A DNA stretch of 64,000 nt, from contig CAWDJF010000009.1 in the NCBI GenBank assembly GCA_963802575.1, forward strand, positions 62,001 through 126,000, read 5' to 3'. Both the position numbers and the translations under genes were made by a program. This document shows positions 8,848 to 17,316 of this stretch, piece by piece. The DNA comes from DATFTE01 sp963802575 (lineage in GTDB: Bacteria > Acidobacteriota > Terriglobia > Terriglobales > Acidobacteriaceae). The stretch's first letter is position 1. Each line of letters begins with the position of its first letter. A model generated the notes under the pieces. That model had not been told where the DNA came from. It did not search any database and was given only the letters and a program-made list of their open reading frames with translations.

Positions 8848-9306
8848 CTAACCCTTCACCATCGTGAAGTTCCCTGACCCTGTGCACCCCGACCCCGTCC
8901 CCGCCAGCACCCACGTCCCAGAAACGGTTCCGTTATTCACTGTTCCCTGTAACACCAGATCGTTACTACCATTTGCTCCCGACTTACTCGACTGAATGTT
9001 CAGCGTAAACGAACCCGTCACGTTTCCGTTAAAGTTACCGCCCAGGGTGAATCCACCAGTCTCGGTCGCACCTGTCCCGAAACATGCGTTGGTAGTCGTG
9101 AAGTTGAAGTTGGCCACCAGCAGACCCGAACTGCCCGACTGCGTTAGCGACGTCGTAAAGCCAAAAACTGGCTTGTTCCCCGTATCCAGCAACGTCGCCG
9201 TCCAGTTGCCGTTGATCGACCCGTTGTGGCTCGAATTGTTCGACGTCCCGCAAGCGGACAGTAGCAGTGCCAGCGCTATAAGCGCTGCGATCGTGAAATG
9301 CCTCAT
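8848..9306 (-). CDS. Small lipoprotein, unknown function
   Basis: This 152-residue protein begins with a classic lipoprotein signal (MRHFTIAALIALALLLSAC), with Cys at residue 19. The mature part is rich in Gly, Ser, Asn and Thr and in short beta-strands (GNWTATLLD, GGFTLGGNFNGNVTGSFTL, GTVSGTWVLAG). This looks like the small beta-sandwich lipoproteins often seen in Acidobacteriota. No enzymatic motif is visible. It stands alone, and a Rho-independent terminator lies just downstream at 8718-8743. Confidence 0.75.
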   Translation of the reverse strand: MRHFTIAALIALALLLSACGTSNNSSHNGSINGNWTATLLDTGNKPVFGFTTSLTQSGSSGLLVANFNFTTTNACFGTGATETGGFTLGGNFNGNVTGSFTLNIQSSKSGANGSNDLVLQGTVNNGTVSGTWVLAGTGSGCTGSGNFTMVKG

Positions 9307-9700
9307 TTGGAAATACGCTCCTAAGGAGATTAGTGGCCAGGCGAGAAAAACTCAGCAGATTCACCAAGAAGTCACCGTTGCACGCGATAGACATCTGCGC
9401 CTACGTCGCCTTTGAGCCCTAGGACAAGCAGGGCCTCTCCCTGACGCGCAGGAACGGTGACTAAAAAGACATGGCAATAACAGAGATGCGGACCACTTCA
9501 CGATGGATGTAAGCCCAATCAGAATCCGACCGCCCGGTCGAGAAAAAAGCCAGCGGGTGCCCCACCTTTGCGTTCTTTGCAAAGGTGGGATTTCCCGAAT
9601 CCAAGGCGGATTTGCTCTTTTGCGCAACCAAGAAAAAGCCGCCCGAAGGGCGGCTTTAGACTTCCTGAGGTCTAAGGTCCGAGGTCCGAAGTCGGGGTCC
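9307..9700. other. Gene-free interval with REP copy and terminator
   Basis: No convincing gene is present. It holds a REP-family palindrome (9555-9590, GGGTGCCCCACCTTTGCG...GGTGGGA) and the terminator at 9635-9657. The upstream region of the lipoprotein gene is within 9307-9400. Confidence 0.7.
9635..9657 (-). terminator. Rho-independent terminator
   Basis: AAAGCCGCCC/GGGCGGCTTT forms a 10-bp stem around a GAA loop. On the minus strand it is followed by a T-rich run (TTTTTCT when the stem end is included), as expected downstream of the radical SAM gene that ends at 9701. Confidence 0.75.
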
Positions 9701-11827
9701 TCAGTCCCCCGCCACCGGCTCCCCTTCTTCCACCTGCGGCTTCGCCGAATTACTGTTCGCTGGCGAACCCAAGGTGGTCAGCGGAATAAACCCATTCTCC
9801 GACACGGCAGGCTTCTCTTTCAGCACGACTTCCCGATACAGCGCCGCCATGCGCGCGTTGTACGCCGGATCATTCTTCTGCTTGGCATCGCGCGCACGCT
9901 TCTTTTCTTCCCCGGCGTTTTTCGCAATTCCCAGCTTATCCAGATCGTGCTGCTCCTCGGTCGTAACAATTCCTTCGGTCAGCACCAGGCCGTGATCGAC
10001 GTTCTCCATCTTCACGTTCTTGCCGCCCGCGAAGATCTCATGACGCCCGTGTTCTTCGTACCACTTGGTAAGTGTGGCCGTCATGTGCATCTTCTCGATG
10101 ATGTTCCGCCATCCCACGCCCGTGTTGTAAGCGCAGAACGAAATCTCGCCTTCCTGCGTCGCGTAAGGAATAATGCATTGTTCCGTACGCCGGAAGTCGT
10201 AGTTGAACAAATCTTGGAACCACATTCCCGCGATAAACAGGAAGTTCCACCGGTCCTGCCGCCGCTTCATCACGTCATCAATCGTTCTGTCGGGACCAAC
10301 CTTGCCGTAGTTCTTTCCCGTGGCATTGAAGTTCTTATCAAACTTCTTAAGCAAGTCCATCAACTTGAAATGCGTCGGCGACTGGAACGGATCGTAGTTC
10401 TTCATCAAGCACAACGCCATTCCCACAATCGTCAGAAACTTTCCGCGGGCCGCATCGTTAACCTTGGCAATATCTTTCGCGAGTTGATCGCCCTTCAGGA
10501 AAGCAGTAACCGGCACCGCCTCCTTCGTTTCCTTATCAATCATCACAGCCATCCCAGTCCCACAATTCGGGTGACAGCCACAACTTAGTTGGCCCCAATT
10601 GTTGTCGGCGTCGCTGGAATGCATTAAGTCGGCCCAGTCGCTGAAGGTGCCCATGAAGCTGATGGGGAACCAGTCGCGGGAGGGTTCGCCTAAGCCGGTT
10701 TGATTTTTTACGTCGTGCGCGAGGTGCGAGAGCGTGTAGCGCTGGGCTTCGCGGCGCTCATCGGTTACGGCTTCGTCGCGTCCGGTGAAGCTGACCGGCT
10801 GGAACGACAGGAATCCGATCTTCTTGGGATTGTCCAAGGCGAACTGGATGATGCGTCCGACTTGCTCGTTGTTGATTCCGTTCACGATCGTGACTACCGG
10901 AACGATTTCGACTCCGGCTTTGTGCAGGTTGTCGATCGCTTTCAGCTTTACGTCGAACAGGTTGCCGACTTTGCGATGGGCGTTGGCTGCGTTGCCGATG
11001 CCGTCGAATTGCAGATAGGCATAACGCATGCCAGCTTCGACAGCTTGCTCTGCGAATTCCAGGCTCTTGGCAAATTCAATGCCGTTGGTTGCAGCCTGCA
11101 CCGAGTTGTATCCAACTTTGCGGGCGTAGCGCACGGCGTCCAAGAAATACGGCGACAGTGTCGGCTCGCCGCCGGAGAACTGAACGCTCATCTGACGGCG
11201 CGGCTTAATGGTAATGGCGTTGTCGAGCATGGTCTTGATGTCTTCCCAGCTCAACTCGTGGACGAAGCCAACCTGGTTGGCGTCCATGAAGCAGGGATCG
11301 CACATCATATTGCAGCGGTTGGTGAGATCGATGGTAAGCACCGAGCCGCGTCCGTACTTCACGGTCGAAGAGCCGTGGTGATGCAGCTTCTCGTCGGCAT
11401 GGGCCTTGATATCGCGGCCGGGGAAAACTTCTTCCAGGTGGCGCGAGAACTCGGTGTCAATCGACATGACATCTTCAAAGTGCCCGTGCTTCGGGCAATC
11501 TTTGACCATCAGGATCTTGCCATCGCGCTCGACGATCGACGCTTTGATCTCGCCGACCTTTTCGTTCATGAGCACTTCGTACGGCAGCTTGCCGTCGAGA
11601 ATCTGCTGGCGGATCTCGGGCACACACTTAGGACAGAGCGAGTCGGTCGAGCGCGGCCATCCGAGCGGCGGCTTCGATTTTTCGTAGGACTTGAGCAGCG
11701 GCTTATCAGACCACTTCGGAGTCGGCGACGGGTTGGGCTTCACGCGGTTAAAACGCTCAAAAACGGCCCACGCGCCGGTAGCGGCGACGGTCACTACTTT
11801 CTCCACATATTTGACTGGCTTATGCAT
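9701..11827 (-). CDS. Tes-like radical SAM protein (candidate membrane-spanning lipid synthase)
   Basis: This is a 708-residue protein. An N-terminal metal-site region holds Cys65 and Cys68 (SLCPKC) and CPKHGHFEDV from 111. The radical SAM cluster motif is C172-x3-C176-x2-C179 (NRCNMMCDPCF), followed by QFSGGEPTL (216-224), ATNGI and YLQFDGI (271-277). Later come CGCHPNCGTG and a C-terminal EQCIIPYA...ISFCAYN. This order matches the MJ0619/Tes family, in which archaeal Tes joins two lipid chains tail to tail to make GDGT tetraethers. Acidobacteria make iso-diabolic acid and related membrane-spanning lipids, so a comparable C-C coupling is a reasonable inference, not shown here. The start at 11827 was chosen over 11920 because the extra 31 residues look non-coding. 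Confidence 0.8.
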   Translation of the reverse strand: MHKPVKYVEKVVTVAATGAWAVFERFNRVKPNPSPTPKWSDKPLLKSYEKSKPPLGWPRSTDSLCPKCVPEIRQQILDGKLPYEVLMNEKVGEIKASIVERDGKILMVKDCPKHGHFEDVMSIDTEFSRHLEEVFPGRDIKAHADEKLHHHGSSTVKYGRGSVLTIDLTNRCNMMCDPCFMDANQVGFVHELSWEDIKTMLDNAITIKPRRQMSVQFSGGEPTLSPYFLDAVRYARKVGYNSVQAATNGIEFAKSLEFAEQAVEAGMRYAYLQFDGIGNAANAHRKVGNLFDVKLKAIDNLHKAGVEIVPVVTIVNGINNEQVGRIIQFALDNPKKIGFLSFQPVSFTGRDEAVTDERREAQRYTLSHLAHDVKNQTGLGEPSRDWFPISFMGTFSDWADLMHSSDADNNWGQLSCGCHPNCGTGMAVMIDKETKEAVPVTAFLKGDQLAKDIAKVNDAARGKFLTIVGMALCLMKNYDPFQSPTHFKLMDLLKKFDKNFNATGKNYGKVGPDRTIDDVMKRRQDRWNFLFIAGMWFQDLFNYDFRRTEQCIIPYATQEGEISFCAYNTGVGWRNIIEKMHMTATLTKWYEEHGRHEIFAGGKNVKMENVDHGLVLTEGIVTTEEQHDLDKLGIAKNAGEEKKRARDAKQKNDPAYNARMAALYREVVLKEKPAVSENGFIPLTTLGSPANSNSAKPQVEEGEPVAGD

Positions 11828-12308
11828 GTCCCTCTCACTTTCACTATCTGGGAAAACCTGGCGATGCCAGACTCCCTGGGATGTACGGCTTACCCCAAAA
11901 CCTGCAACCAAAGACCTCACCCGGTCGCCCGGATAGGCCTCTCCCTGTATGGGTGGTTGTGACTATCCTATTGAGGCTGCGAGAGAAAGCCGAGCACAAG
12001 GCAATGAACGGGGTTTTTTAGGGGTTTAGTGGGGATTTTGGGGATTGGACGGTGGCTAAGTTGTTGAAAGGAAAACCAGTACCGAGTACCCAGTACCTGG
12101 TACCGAGCAGCATTTGGCATCAGCTCTCCACCAAATCCCGCTAAACTTCGTCACTCCGACCAACGGGAGGAATCTGCATTACCCCTGGCAAACCGTCCTT
12201 GACAAGGCTCTCCCACGGAGATAAGCTTCCCTTCCCATAAGCGAACACAATCATTCGTAACCATTCGAAACCACCTACCTAACAAAACAAAAGGACAGGA
12301 GGCAAGTT
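11828..12308. other. Gene-free interval between divergent genes
   Basis: No gene was recognised. It contains a short GTACCGAGTACCCAGTACC-type simple repeat (about 12079-12109), a GTCACTCCGA...GGAATCTGC dispersed repeat (12149-12177) and a promoter candidate at 12199-12227 for the beta-helix gene. Confidence 0.6.
12199..12227 (+). promoter_or_regulatory. Candidate sigma-70 promoter
   Basis: A perfect -35 box TTGACA (12199-12204), a 17-base spacer and a weaker -10 box TAAGCT (12222-12227) lie about 80 bases upstream of the beta-helix gene start. Confidence 0.35.
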
Positions 12309-13814
12309 ATGATCCCCCGATTTCGGCCCCTTTCCCTGGTGCTCGTCACAGTGTCTGTCTTCTTCGCCACCGCCCATGCCGCCAACTATTACGTTTCGGT
12401 CTCCGGCAACGACACCAACAGCGGAACCAGCACCACGTCCCCGTGGCGCCACGTTCAATACGCCGCCAACCACGTGCAGGCGGGCGACACCGTCAACGTG
12501 CTTGCGGGGAGTTATAACGAGACCGTCAACATTCCGGTGTCGGGCTCCGCGACCGCCGGATACATCACCTTTCAGAATTATGCCGGCCAGGCGGCCGCAG
12601 TGGACGGCACCGGCCTCAGCATTCCGGGCGGACAGTATGGCCTGTTCAACATCGCCGGCCAGAGTTACATCATTATTCAGGGGATGGAGATCCGGAATTA
12701 CAAGACCACCAAGAGAAACATTGTTCCGGTAGGAATCTACATCAGCGGCGCAGGCGGATTCATCAGACTGCTTAACAACCACATCCATGACATCGTAACT
12801 TCAGCCAGCGGATGTAACGCCAACGCTTTGGGAATCGCTGTGTATGGAACCATGGCGCCAGCATCGCTGAATAACATCACCATCAGCGGAAACGAGATCA
12901 ATAGTCTGAAGACCGGATGCAGCGAAACCATGTCGCTCGACGGCAACGTTGACACTTTCACGGTCAGTAACAACCTGATTCACGACAACAATAATATCGG
13001 CATCGATGCCATCGGATTTGAAGGCGTCTCGCCCGATCCGGCTTACGATCAGGCGCGCAATGGCGAGATCACGCTCAACACCGTCTACAACATCACCTCG
13101 CAGGGCAATCCTTCGTATCCCAAGAACTGCTGGTGTTCCGATGGCATTTACGTGGATGGCGGGACGAAAATCATTATTGAGCGAAACCTGATCCACAACG
13201 TCGATCTGGGAATCGAGATGGCCAGCGAGCATTCCGGCCACGACACCAGCTTTGTTACTGCGCGCAGTAACCTGATTTACTTCGGCAACTCTGCCGGCAT
13301 TTCGATCGGAGGCTACGCCAATACCGTCGGGGGCAGCGACAACATCAACATCGTTAACAACAGCCTGCTCGAGAACGACGGAAAGAATACGGGCAGCGGC
13401 GAGTTCCAGATCCAGTATCACGCGACCAGCAATCTGTTCGAGAACAATATTGTGTACGCCGGTGCGCAAGGACTGCTGTTGCATGACTTCACTAACTCAA
13501 CTGCAAACCCGGCCACGCTTGATTACAACCTCTACTACTTTCCGGGAAGCGCGAACAGCGCGACATTCGTCTGGCAGAAGAAGACTTACAGCGGAATCAC
13601 CGCGTACCAGACGGCCTCGGGCGAAGACAACCATTCGATCTACACCGATCCGCTGTATTTGAGTCTGACGACCCCCGACTTACACGTGCAATCCAGTTCG
13701 CGCGCGGTCAACGCCGGCAATAACCTGGGCTCGGCGATCGTCGGAACGCTGGATTTCGCAGGCAATCCCCGGGTGCAGGGCTCGAATATTGATATTGGAG
13801 CGTACGAGCAGTAG
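12309..13814 (+). CDS. Secreted parallel beta-helix protein
   Basis: The protein is 501 residues long. A signal peptide (to about residue 25, ending HAA) is followed by NYYVSVSGNDTNSGTST, the usual opening of right-handed beta-helix proteins with a DUF1565-type N-terminus. The body consists of repeating short strands (NITISGNEI, FTVSNNLIHDN, NINIVNNSLLEN), as in pectate-lyase-like folds. The C-terminus DFAGNPRVQGSNIDIGAYEQ matches the choice-of-anchor Q tail. It probably binds or cleaves a polysaccharide outside the cell, but no catalytic residues can be assigned. An AGGACAGGAGG ribosome binding site precedes the ATG. Confidence 0.85.
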   Translation: MIPRFRPLSLVLVTVSVFFATAHAANYYVSVSGNDTNSGTSTTSPWRHVQYAANHVQAGDTVNVLAGSYNETVNIPVSGSATAGYITFQNYAGQAAAVDGTGLSIPGGQYGLFNIAGQSYIIIQGMEIRNYKTTKRNIVPVGIYISGAGGFIRLLNNHIHDIVTSASGCNANALGIAVYGTMAPASLNNITISGNEINSLKTGCSETMSLDGNVDTFTVSNNLIHDNNNIGIDAIGFEGVSPDPAYDQARNGEITLNTVYNITSQGNPSYPKNCWCSDGIYVDGGTKIIIERNLIHNVDLGIEMASEHSGHDTSFVTARSNLIYFGNSAGISIGGYANTVGGSDNINIVNNSLLENDGKNTGSGEFQIQYHATSNLFENNIVYAGAQGLLLHDFTNSTANPATLDYNLYYFPGSANSATFVWQKKTYSGITAYQTASGEDNHSIYTDPLYLSLTTPDLHVQSSSRAVNAGNNLGSAIVGTLDFAGNPRVQGSNIDIGAYEQ

Positions 13815-14193
13815 AGCAGTTCTCAGTTGTCTGCATTCAGCCATTGCGGAACCAGGTTTTGACGTCATCTTGAATGGCCGCTCAGGCCATGAAGGATCTC
13901 GCGTGTGACAGCAGTCTTGGTCGTTCACGCCAGATCCTTCACCCGCTAAAGCGGGTTCAGGATGACGTCGAAATCATGTTGTTCTCAGTTGTAATTCGGC
14001 GGTCCGTCTGTGGACAGGTTCGTGGGCGGGGCGCCCGCGCCACATTCTCGTTGACATCGGTTTGTGGCGAGGCTATGCTCCTGCGGCATTGGCCCGTCGC
14101 ATCCCCTGTTACCTTCCGGCGATCGGGCGTCTGTGGCGTGAGTTGTCCGCCGTTCAGTCAGGTCCGGCAGAACACAATCGAGGGAGAGCGACC
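13815..14193. other. Gene-free interval with a nested inverted repeat
   Basis: No gene was recognised. It contains the inverted-repeat element at 13861-13969 and a GCGGGGCGCCCGCGCC palindrome with CACATT (about 14027-14047) of a family also present at 35117 and 61676. Confidence 0.6.
13861..13969. repeat. 109-bp nested inverted-repeat element
   Basis: The outer arms GACGTCATCTTGAA (13861-13874) and TTCAGGATGACGTC (13956-13969) pair at 13 of 14 positions. The inner arms GAAGGATCT (13891-13899) and AGATCCTTC (13932-13940) pair perfectly. A small palindrome (CCCGCTAAAGCGGG) lies in the right half. The size and symmetry suggest a MITE- or BIME-like element without coding capacity. Confidence 0.65.
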
Positions 14194-15855
14194 ATGAACA
14201 AAGAGTGGCTACGGAGTTTCTCTGTGTTCGGATTATTGCTGCTGGCGTTCGCCGCGATGGCGCAGGCGCAGACGGTTACGGTGCTCTACAACTTCAATAG
14301 CGCGACGACCGATCCTTATGGCTTTTACAATCCGGGAATATTTGCGCAGGGGCAGGACGGCAACATCTATACGACGAGCATTTCTGGAGGAGTTGGAACC
14401 GGTCAGGGTGTGTCGGGCAATGGAACGGTCTTCAGCATGACGACCGCAGGGGCGCTCTCGGTGCTGAATACTTTTAATGTCGGCATCAGTACCGGATACG
14501 GTCCCTTGGGCGGCGTGGTGCTAGGCACGGACGGGAGCTTTTACGGCACCACGGAGATCGGCGGCGCAGCGGGATGCGGTCTCGGATGCGGCATTGTGTT
14601 TAAGTACAGTTCGAACGGTCTCGGAACGTTGTGGGCCTTTACTGGCGGCAGCGATGGCGGGTCTCCTATTGCCGGACCGATTGAAGGCAGCGACGAAAAT
14701 TATTACGGGACCACCTCGTTGGGAGGCGGAACGACCAGCTGCGGTACGGTCTATAAAATCACTCCAACGGGAATTCTCAGTACGCTTTACCAGTTCGACA
14801 GCACTCACGGCTGCACTTCGAATGCACCCTTGGTTTTGGGAACCGATGGCAAGTTCTATGGGGTAACCACGTTCGGCGGCACTCATGGGGATGGGGTGGT
14901 CTTCAAGATCAGTCCGGCGGGAAAGGAAACGGTTATTTTCAATTTTGACGGGGCGCACGGGAAGTCTCCTCAAAGCCCGTTGGTGCAAGGCACGGATGGA
15001 AACTTTTACGGAACCGCGGAATCAGGTGGAACGCTGGGTTCCGGGGTAGTCTTCAAGATCTCGTCGTCGGGAAAGCTGACGGTTCTGCACGGATTTCATA
15101 CGGACGCGAATGATGGGCAGGCACCCACGGCTGGCGTGGTGCAGGCGCTTGATGGCAACTTTTACGGAGTGACCCAAAGCGGCGGAATATTTGGCGCCGG
15201 CACCATCTACCGCGTCAATTCTGCGGGCACTTACTTGAAGTTATACGACTTTGATGGGACGACGGCTTCCACTCCCTATGTCGGTCTGATTCAACATACT
15301 AGCGGGGTGTTTTACGGACTGACGGTGCAAGGCGGAACTTCCAATTCCGGGACTTTCTATAGCTTCAATGAACAATTGCTGCCGTTCGTGAACCTGGTGA
15401 CCTCGTCGGGGAAAGTTCGGGCAACCGTTGAGATTCTGGGGCAGGGATTTACGGGAACTACCGGAGTGTCGTTCAACGGGATCGCCGCGAGCTTTAAAGT
15501 AGTGTCCGATACATACCTGACGGCGATGGTTCCCAGCGGAGCGACGACGGGTTCGGTCACCGTAACCACACCGGGCGGGGCGCTGGTGAGTAACAAGATA
15601 TACCGCGTGACTCCCACGATTAAGAGCTTCAGTCCAACCAGCGGCACGGTCGGTACGCCCGTCATGATCACCGGCAACAGCCTTTCGCAGGCCATGAAGG
15701 TGACATTCGGAGGAGTGACGGCAACCAGTTTCACGGTGAACTCTGACAGCCTGGTGACGGCAACGGTTCCTACAGGCGCGAAGACCGGGAAAATCGCGAT
15801 CACCACCGCGGGAGGGACGGCGACCAGCGCACAAACGTTCACGGTAACGCCGTAG
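14194..15855 (+). CDS. Secreted GloVer-type repeat protein with TIG domains
   Basis: The ATG at 14194 follows GAGGGAGAGC and opens a signal peptide (MNKEWLRSF...AMAQAQ) of a 553-residue protein. Residues 30 to about 375 are roughly ten repeats of the pattern DGxFYGTT..GG...G.VFKI, the tandem propeller-like repeat annotated as GloVer-containing. The C-terminal 160 residues are two IPT/TIG immunoglobulin-like domains (AFV-type strands with GTTGSVTVTTPGG and GAKTGKIAITTAGG). It is extracellular or surface-exposed with unknown ligand. A second member of this family lies at 46284-47546. Confidence 0.85.
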   Translation: MNKEWLRSFSVFGLLLLAFAAMAQAQTVTVLYNFNSATTDPYGFYNPGIFAQGQDGNIYTTSISGGVGTGQGVSGNGTVFSMTTAGALSVLNTFNVGISTGYGPLGGVVLGTDGSFYGTTEIGGAAGCGLGCGIVFKYSSNGLGTLWAFTGGSDGGSPIAGPIEGSDENYYGTTSLGGGTTSCGTVYKITPTGILSTLYQFDSTHGCTSNAPLVLGTDGKFYGVTTFGGTHGDGVVFKISPAGKETVIFNFDGAHGKSPQSPLVQGTDGNFYGTAESGGTLGSGVVFKISSSGKLTVLHGFHTDANDGQAPTAGVVQALDGNFYGVTQSGGIFGAGTIYRVNSAGTYLKLYDFDGTTASTPYVGLIQHTSGVFYGLTVQGGTSNSGTFYSFNEQLLPFVNLVTSSGKVRATVEILGQGFTGTTGVSFNGIAASFKVVSDTYLTAMVPSGATTGSVTVTTPGGALVSNKIYRVTPTIKSFSPTSGTVGTPVMITGNSLSQAMKVTFGGVTATSFTVNSDSLVTATVPTGAKTGKIAITTAGGTATSAQTFTVTP

Positions 15856-15900
15856 ATCGATTCCTCGCCTTCGGCTCCGCTCACGGCAGGTCCCGCCACA

Positions 15901-16349
15901 TTATTCTTCGTGGCCGAGAGCGGCGCCGTCGGGTCCTACCTGGGCCTCAGCGTGTTTGCCGTGAGTGGTGATCTGGGCTTCGTAGGCGACTAGTTCGTCA
16001 TGCTTGGTGACGGATTCGACTTTCACAATCTTTCCCTTCCCTGCCTTGCTTTGCAATCCTGCTTTTACCGCGGCTGGTAGCGCGTCGAGGGCGACTTGCT
16101 CTTCAACTTCGACGATGGCGCCCGTGGAGTCCATGAGGATGTCTTTGCTGTGTCCGTCGACCGTCATTTCTGCTTCGTAAAACGTTTGTCCATTTTCTTT
16201 TTCTTGCGAGAAACCGCGAATGGTGGCTGTTTGTGCCTGAACGGTTTTCTCAACTGCGGGTGGAAGAGCCGAGCGCTCGATCTTTTTTCTTGCGCCATCG
16301 CGCTCAGTGACAGGGTCAGCGCGAGGGCGACGAACGATGTCTTTTTCAT
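15901..16349 (-). pseudogene. PepSY-like secreted protein, frameshifted in a poly-A tract
   Basis: Translation from the ATG at 16349 (AAGGAGAG ribosome binding site) gives a signal peptide MKKTSFVALALTLSLSAMAQEK, then runs into a nonsense tail. In another frame the protein continues as KIERSALPPAVEKTVQAQ... to the stop at 15901. One extra A in the six-A run (T-run 16283-16288 on the plus strand) would join them exactly after QEK. The joined product of about 149 residues has two PepSY-like units (ALPPAVEKTV...YEAEM...DGHSKDILMDSTGAI and ALPAAVKAGL...YEAQI...HAEAQVGPDG), like the PF11396 periplasmic family. It may be a real lesion, slippage, or a sequencing error. Confidence 0.7.
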
Positions 16350-16433
16350 CGGAATTCTCTCCTTGCTGGCAGTGTCGAGGATTGAGGATGAAGGGAGGCT
16401 GAACAAAAGTGTCCCGATTTCTGAACGTTGAAC

Positions 16434-16497
16434 GTGTAGGGCGGACACTCCTGTCCGCCCCTCCAGGTCGCGGGCAGGAGTGCCCGCGCCACACGTG
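16434..16497. repeat. Pair of GC-rich palindromes
   Basis: GGGCGGACACTCCTGTCCGCCC (about 16438-16460, interrupted central bases) and GCGGGCAGGAGTGCCCGC (about 16470-16487) are adjacent palindromes. They end in GCGCCACA and belong to the GC-rich family seen at 4334, 6009, 8612, 14027, 35117 and 61676. Confidence 0.6.
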
Positions 16498-16506
16498 CTC
16501 ATCAAT

Positions 16507-17235
16507 CTATTTTGGGTACCAGTCGAGCAGGCGGACTTCGATGCCTGTGCCTTCGAGGGCCTTCGTGAATACTGCCAGGTCCGATCCTTTGTAGTGATAG
16601 GGGATGACGATTTTCGGGTGGAAGGCTTTGACCGCGTCGGCGGCTTCGTCCGGGGGCATGGTGTAGGGGAGATTCATGCAGACGAAGGCGACATCGATAT
16701 TTTTGAGGGCGCGCATTTCGGGGATGCCTTCGGTATCTCCCGAGAAATAGAAGCGCTTGCCGCCGTAAGTGAGGATGTATCCGTTGCCGCGTCCTTTGTC
16801 GTGATAGAGCTTGCCGGGAGCGGGGCCGCGCTTGAGGTTGTACATGGGAATGGCTTCGATAGTCCAGTCATTCCACTTTTTGGTTTCTCCGTTGGAGATA
16901 GGCTTGGCGGTAGTAACTGTGGTGACGACGGCGGGCGGGGCCATGATCTCTGTGTCATGTTTGCTGACTGCGGCGATGGACTTAGGCTCCATGTGGTCGC
17001 CGTGGATGTCGGTAATAAGGATAAGGTCGGCGGGAGGAAGTCCTGCGAAATTGCCCGGGGCAGCGGGATCGAGATAGATGGTCTTTCCGGCAGCTTCGAT
17101 GACAAGACTCGCGTGGTAAATGGGCGTGATCTTCACCGGTCCTGCGGAAGTGTCGAAGATCTGCGTGGGACGCGCGGTTTGGGCGAACATGGAAACTGCG
17201 ATGAGCAGAAACGCCAGGGCGGCGAAAGTTTTCAT
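16507..17235 (-). CDS. Exported MBL-fold metal-dependent hydrolase
   Basis: The ATG at 17235 has an AGGAGA ribosome binding site and opens a signal peptide (MKTFAALAFLLIAVSMFAQ) of a 242-residue protein. The metallo-beta-lactamase fold of the UlaG-like group is shown by YHASLVIEAAGKTIYLDP, the metal motif ITDIHGDHME, YFSGDTEGIPEM and the C-terminal VIPYHY. The substrate is unknown; family members cleave lactones, phosphodiesters or amides. The signal peptide places it in the periplasm. The next gene to the right is 81 bases away on the same strand but has no obvious functional link. Confidence 0.85.
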   Translation of the reverse strand: MKTFAALAFLLIAVSMFAQTARPTQIFDTSAGPVKITPIYHASLVIEAAGKTIYLDPAAPGNFAGLPPADLILITDIHGDHMEPKSIAAVSKHDTEIMAPPAVVTTVTTAKPISNGETKKWNDWTIEAIPMYNLKRGPAPGKLYHDKGRGNGYILTYGGKRFYFSGDTEGIPEMRALKNIDVAFVCMNLPYTMPPDEAADAVKAFHPKIVIPYHYKGSDLAVFTKALEGTGIEVRLLDWYPK

Positions 17236-17316
17236 GGGCGATCTCCTGAGAACGGCCTCTCTAAAATACCGCAAAACGGGCCTTGCTACTGAAAAGGCTA
17301 GCTGGCATGCGGTACT

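Noticed and set aside
9503..10588. Plus-strand frame of 361 codons overlapping the radical SAM gene end
   Set aside because: It begins inside a REP copy and has no conserved motif; it is antisense to the real gene.
11828..11920. Upstream start of the radical SAM gene at 11920
   Set aside because: The additional 31 residues have no similarity to the family N-terminus and include likely promoter DNA.
10700..11962. Long plus-strand frame (420 codons) opposite the radical SAM gene
   Set aside because: It mirrors codon bias of the minus-strand gene, has no ribosome binding site and shows no protein features.
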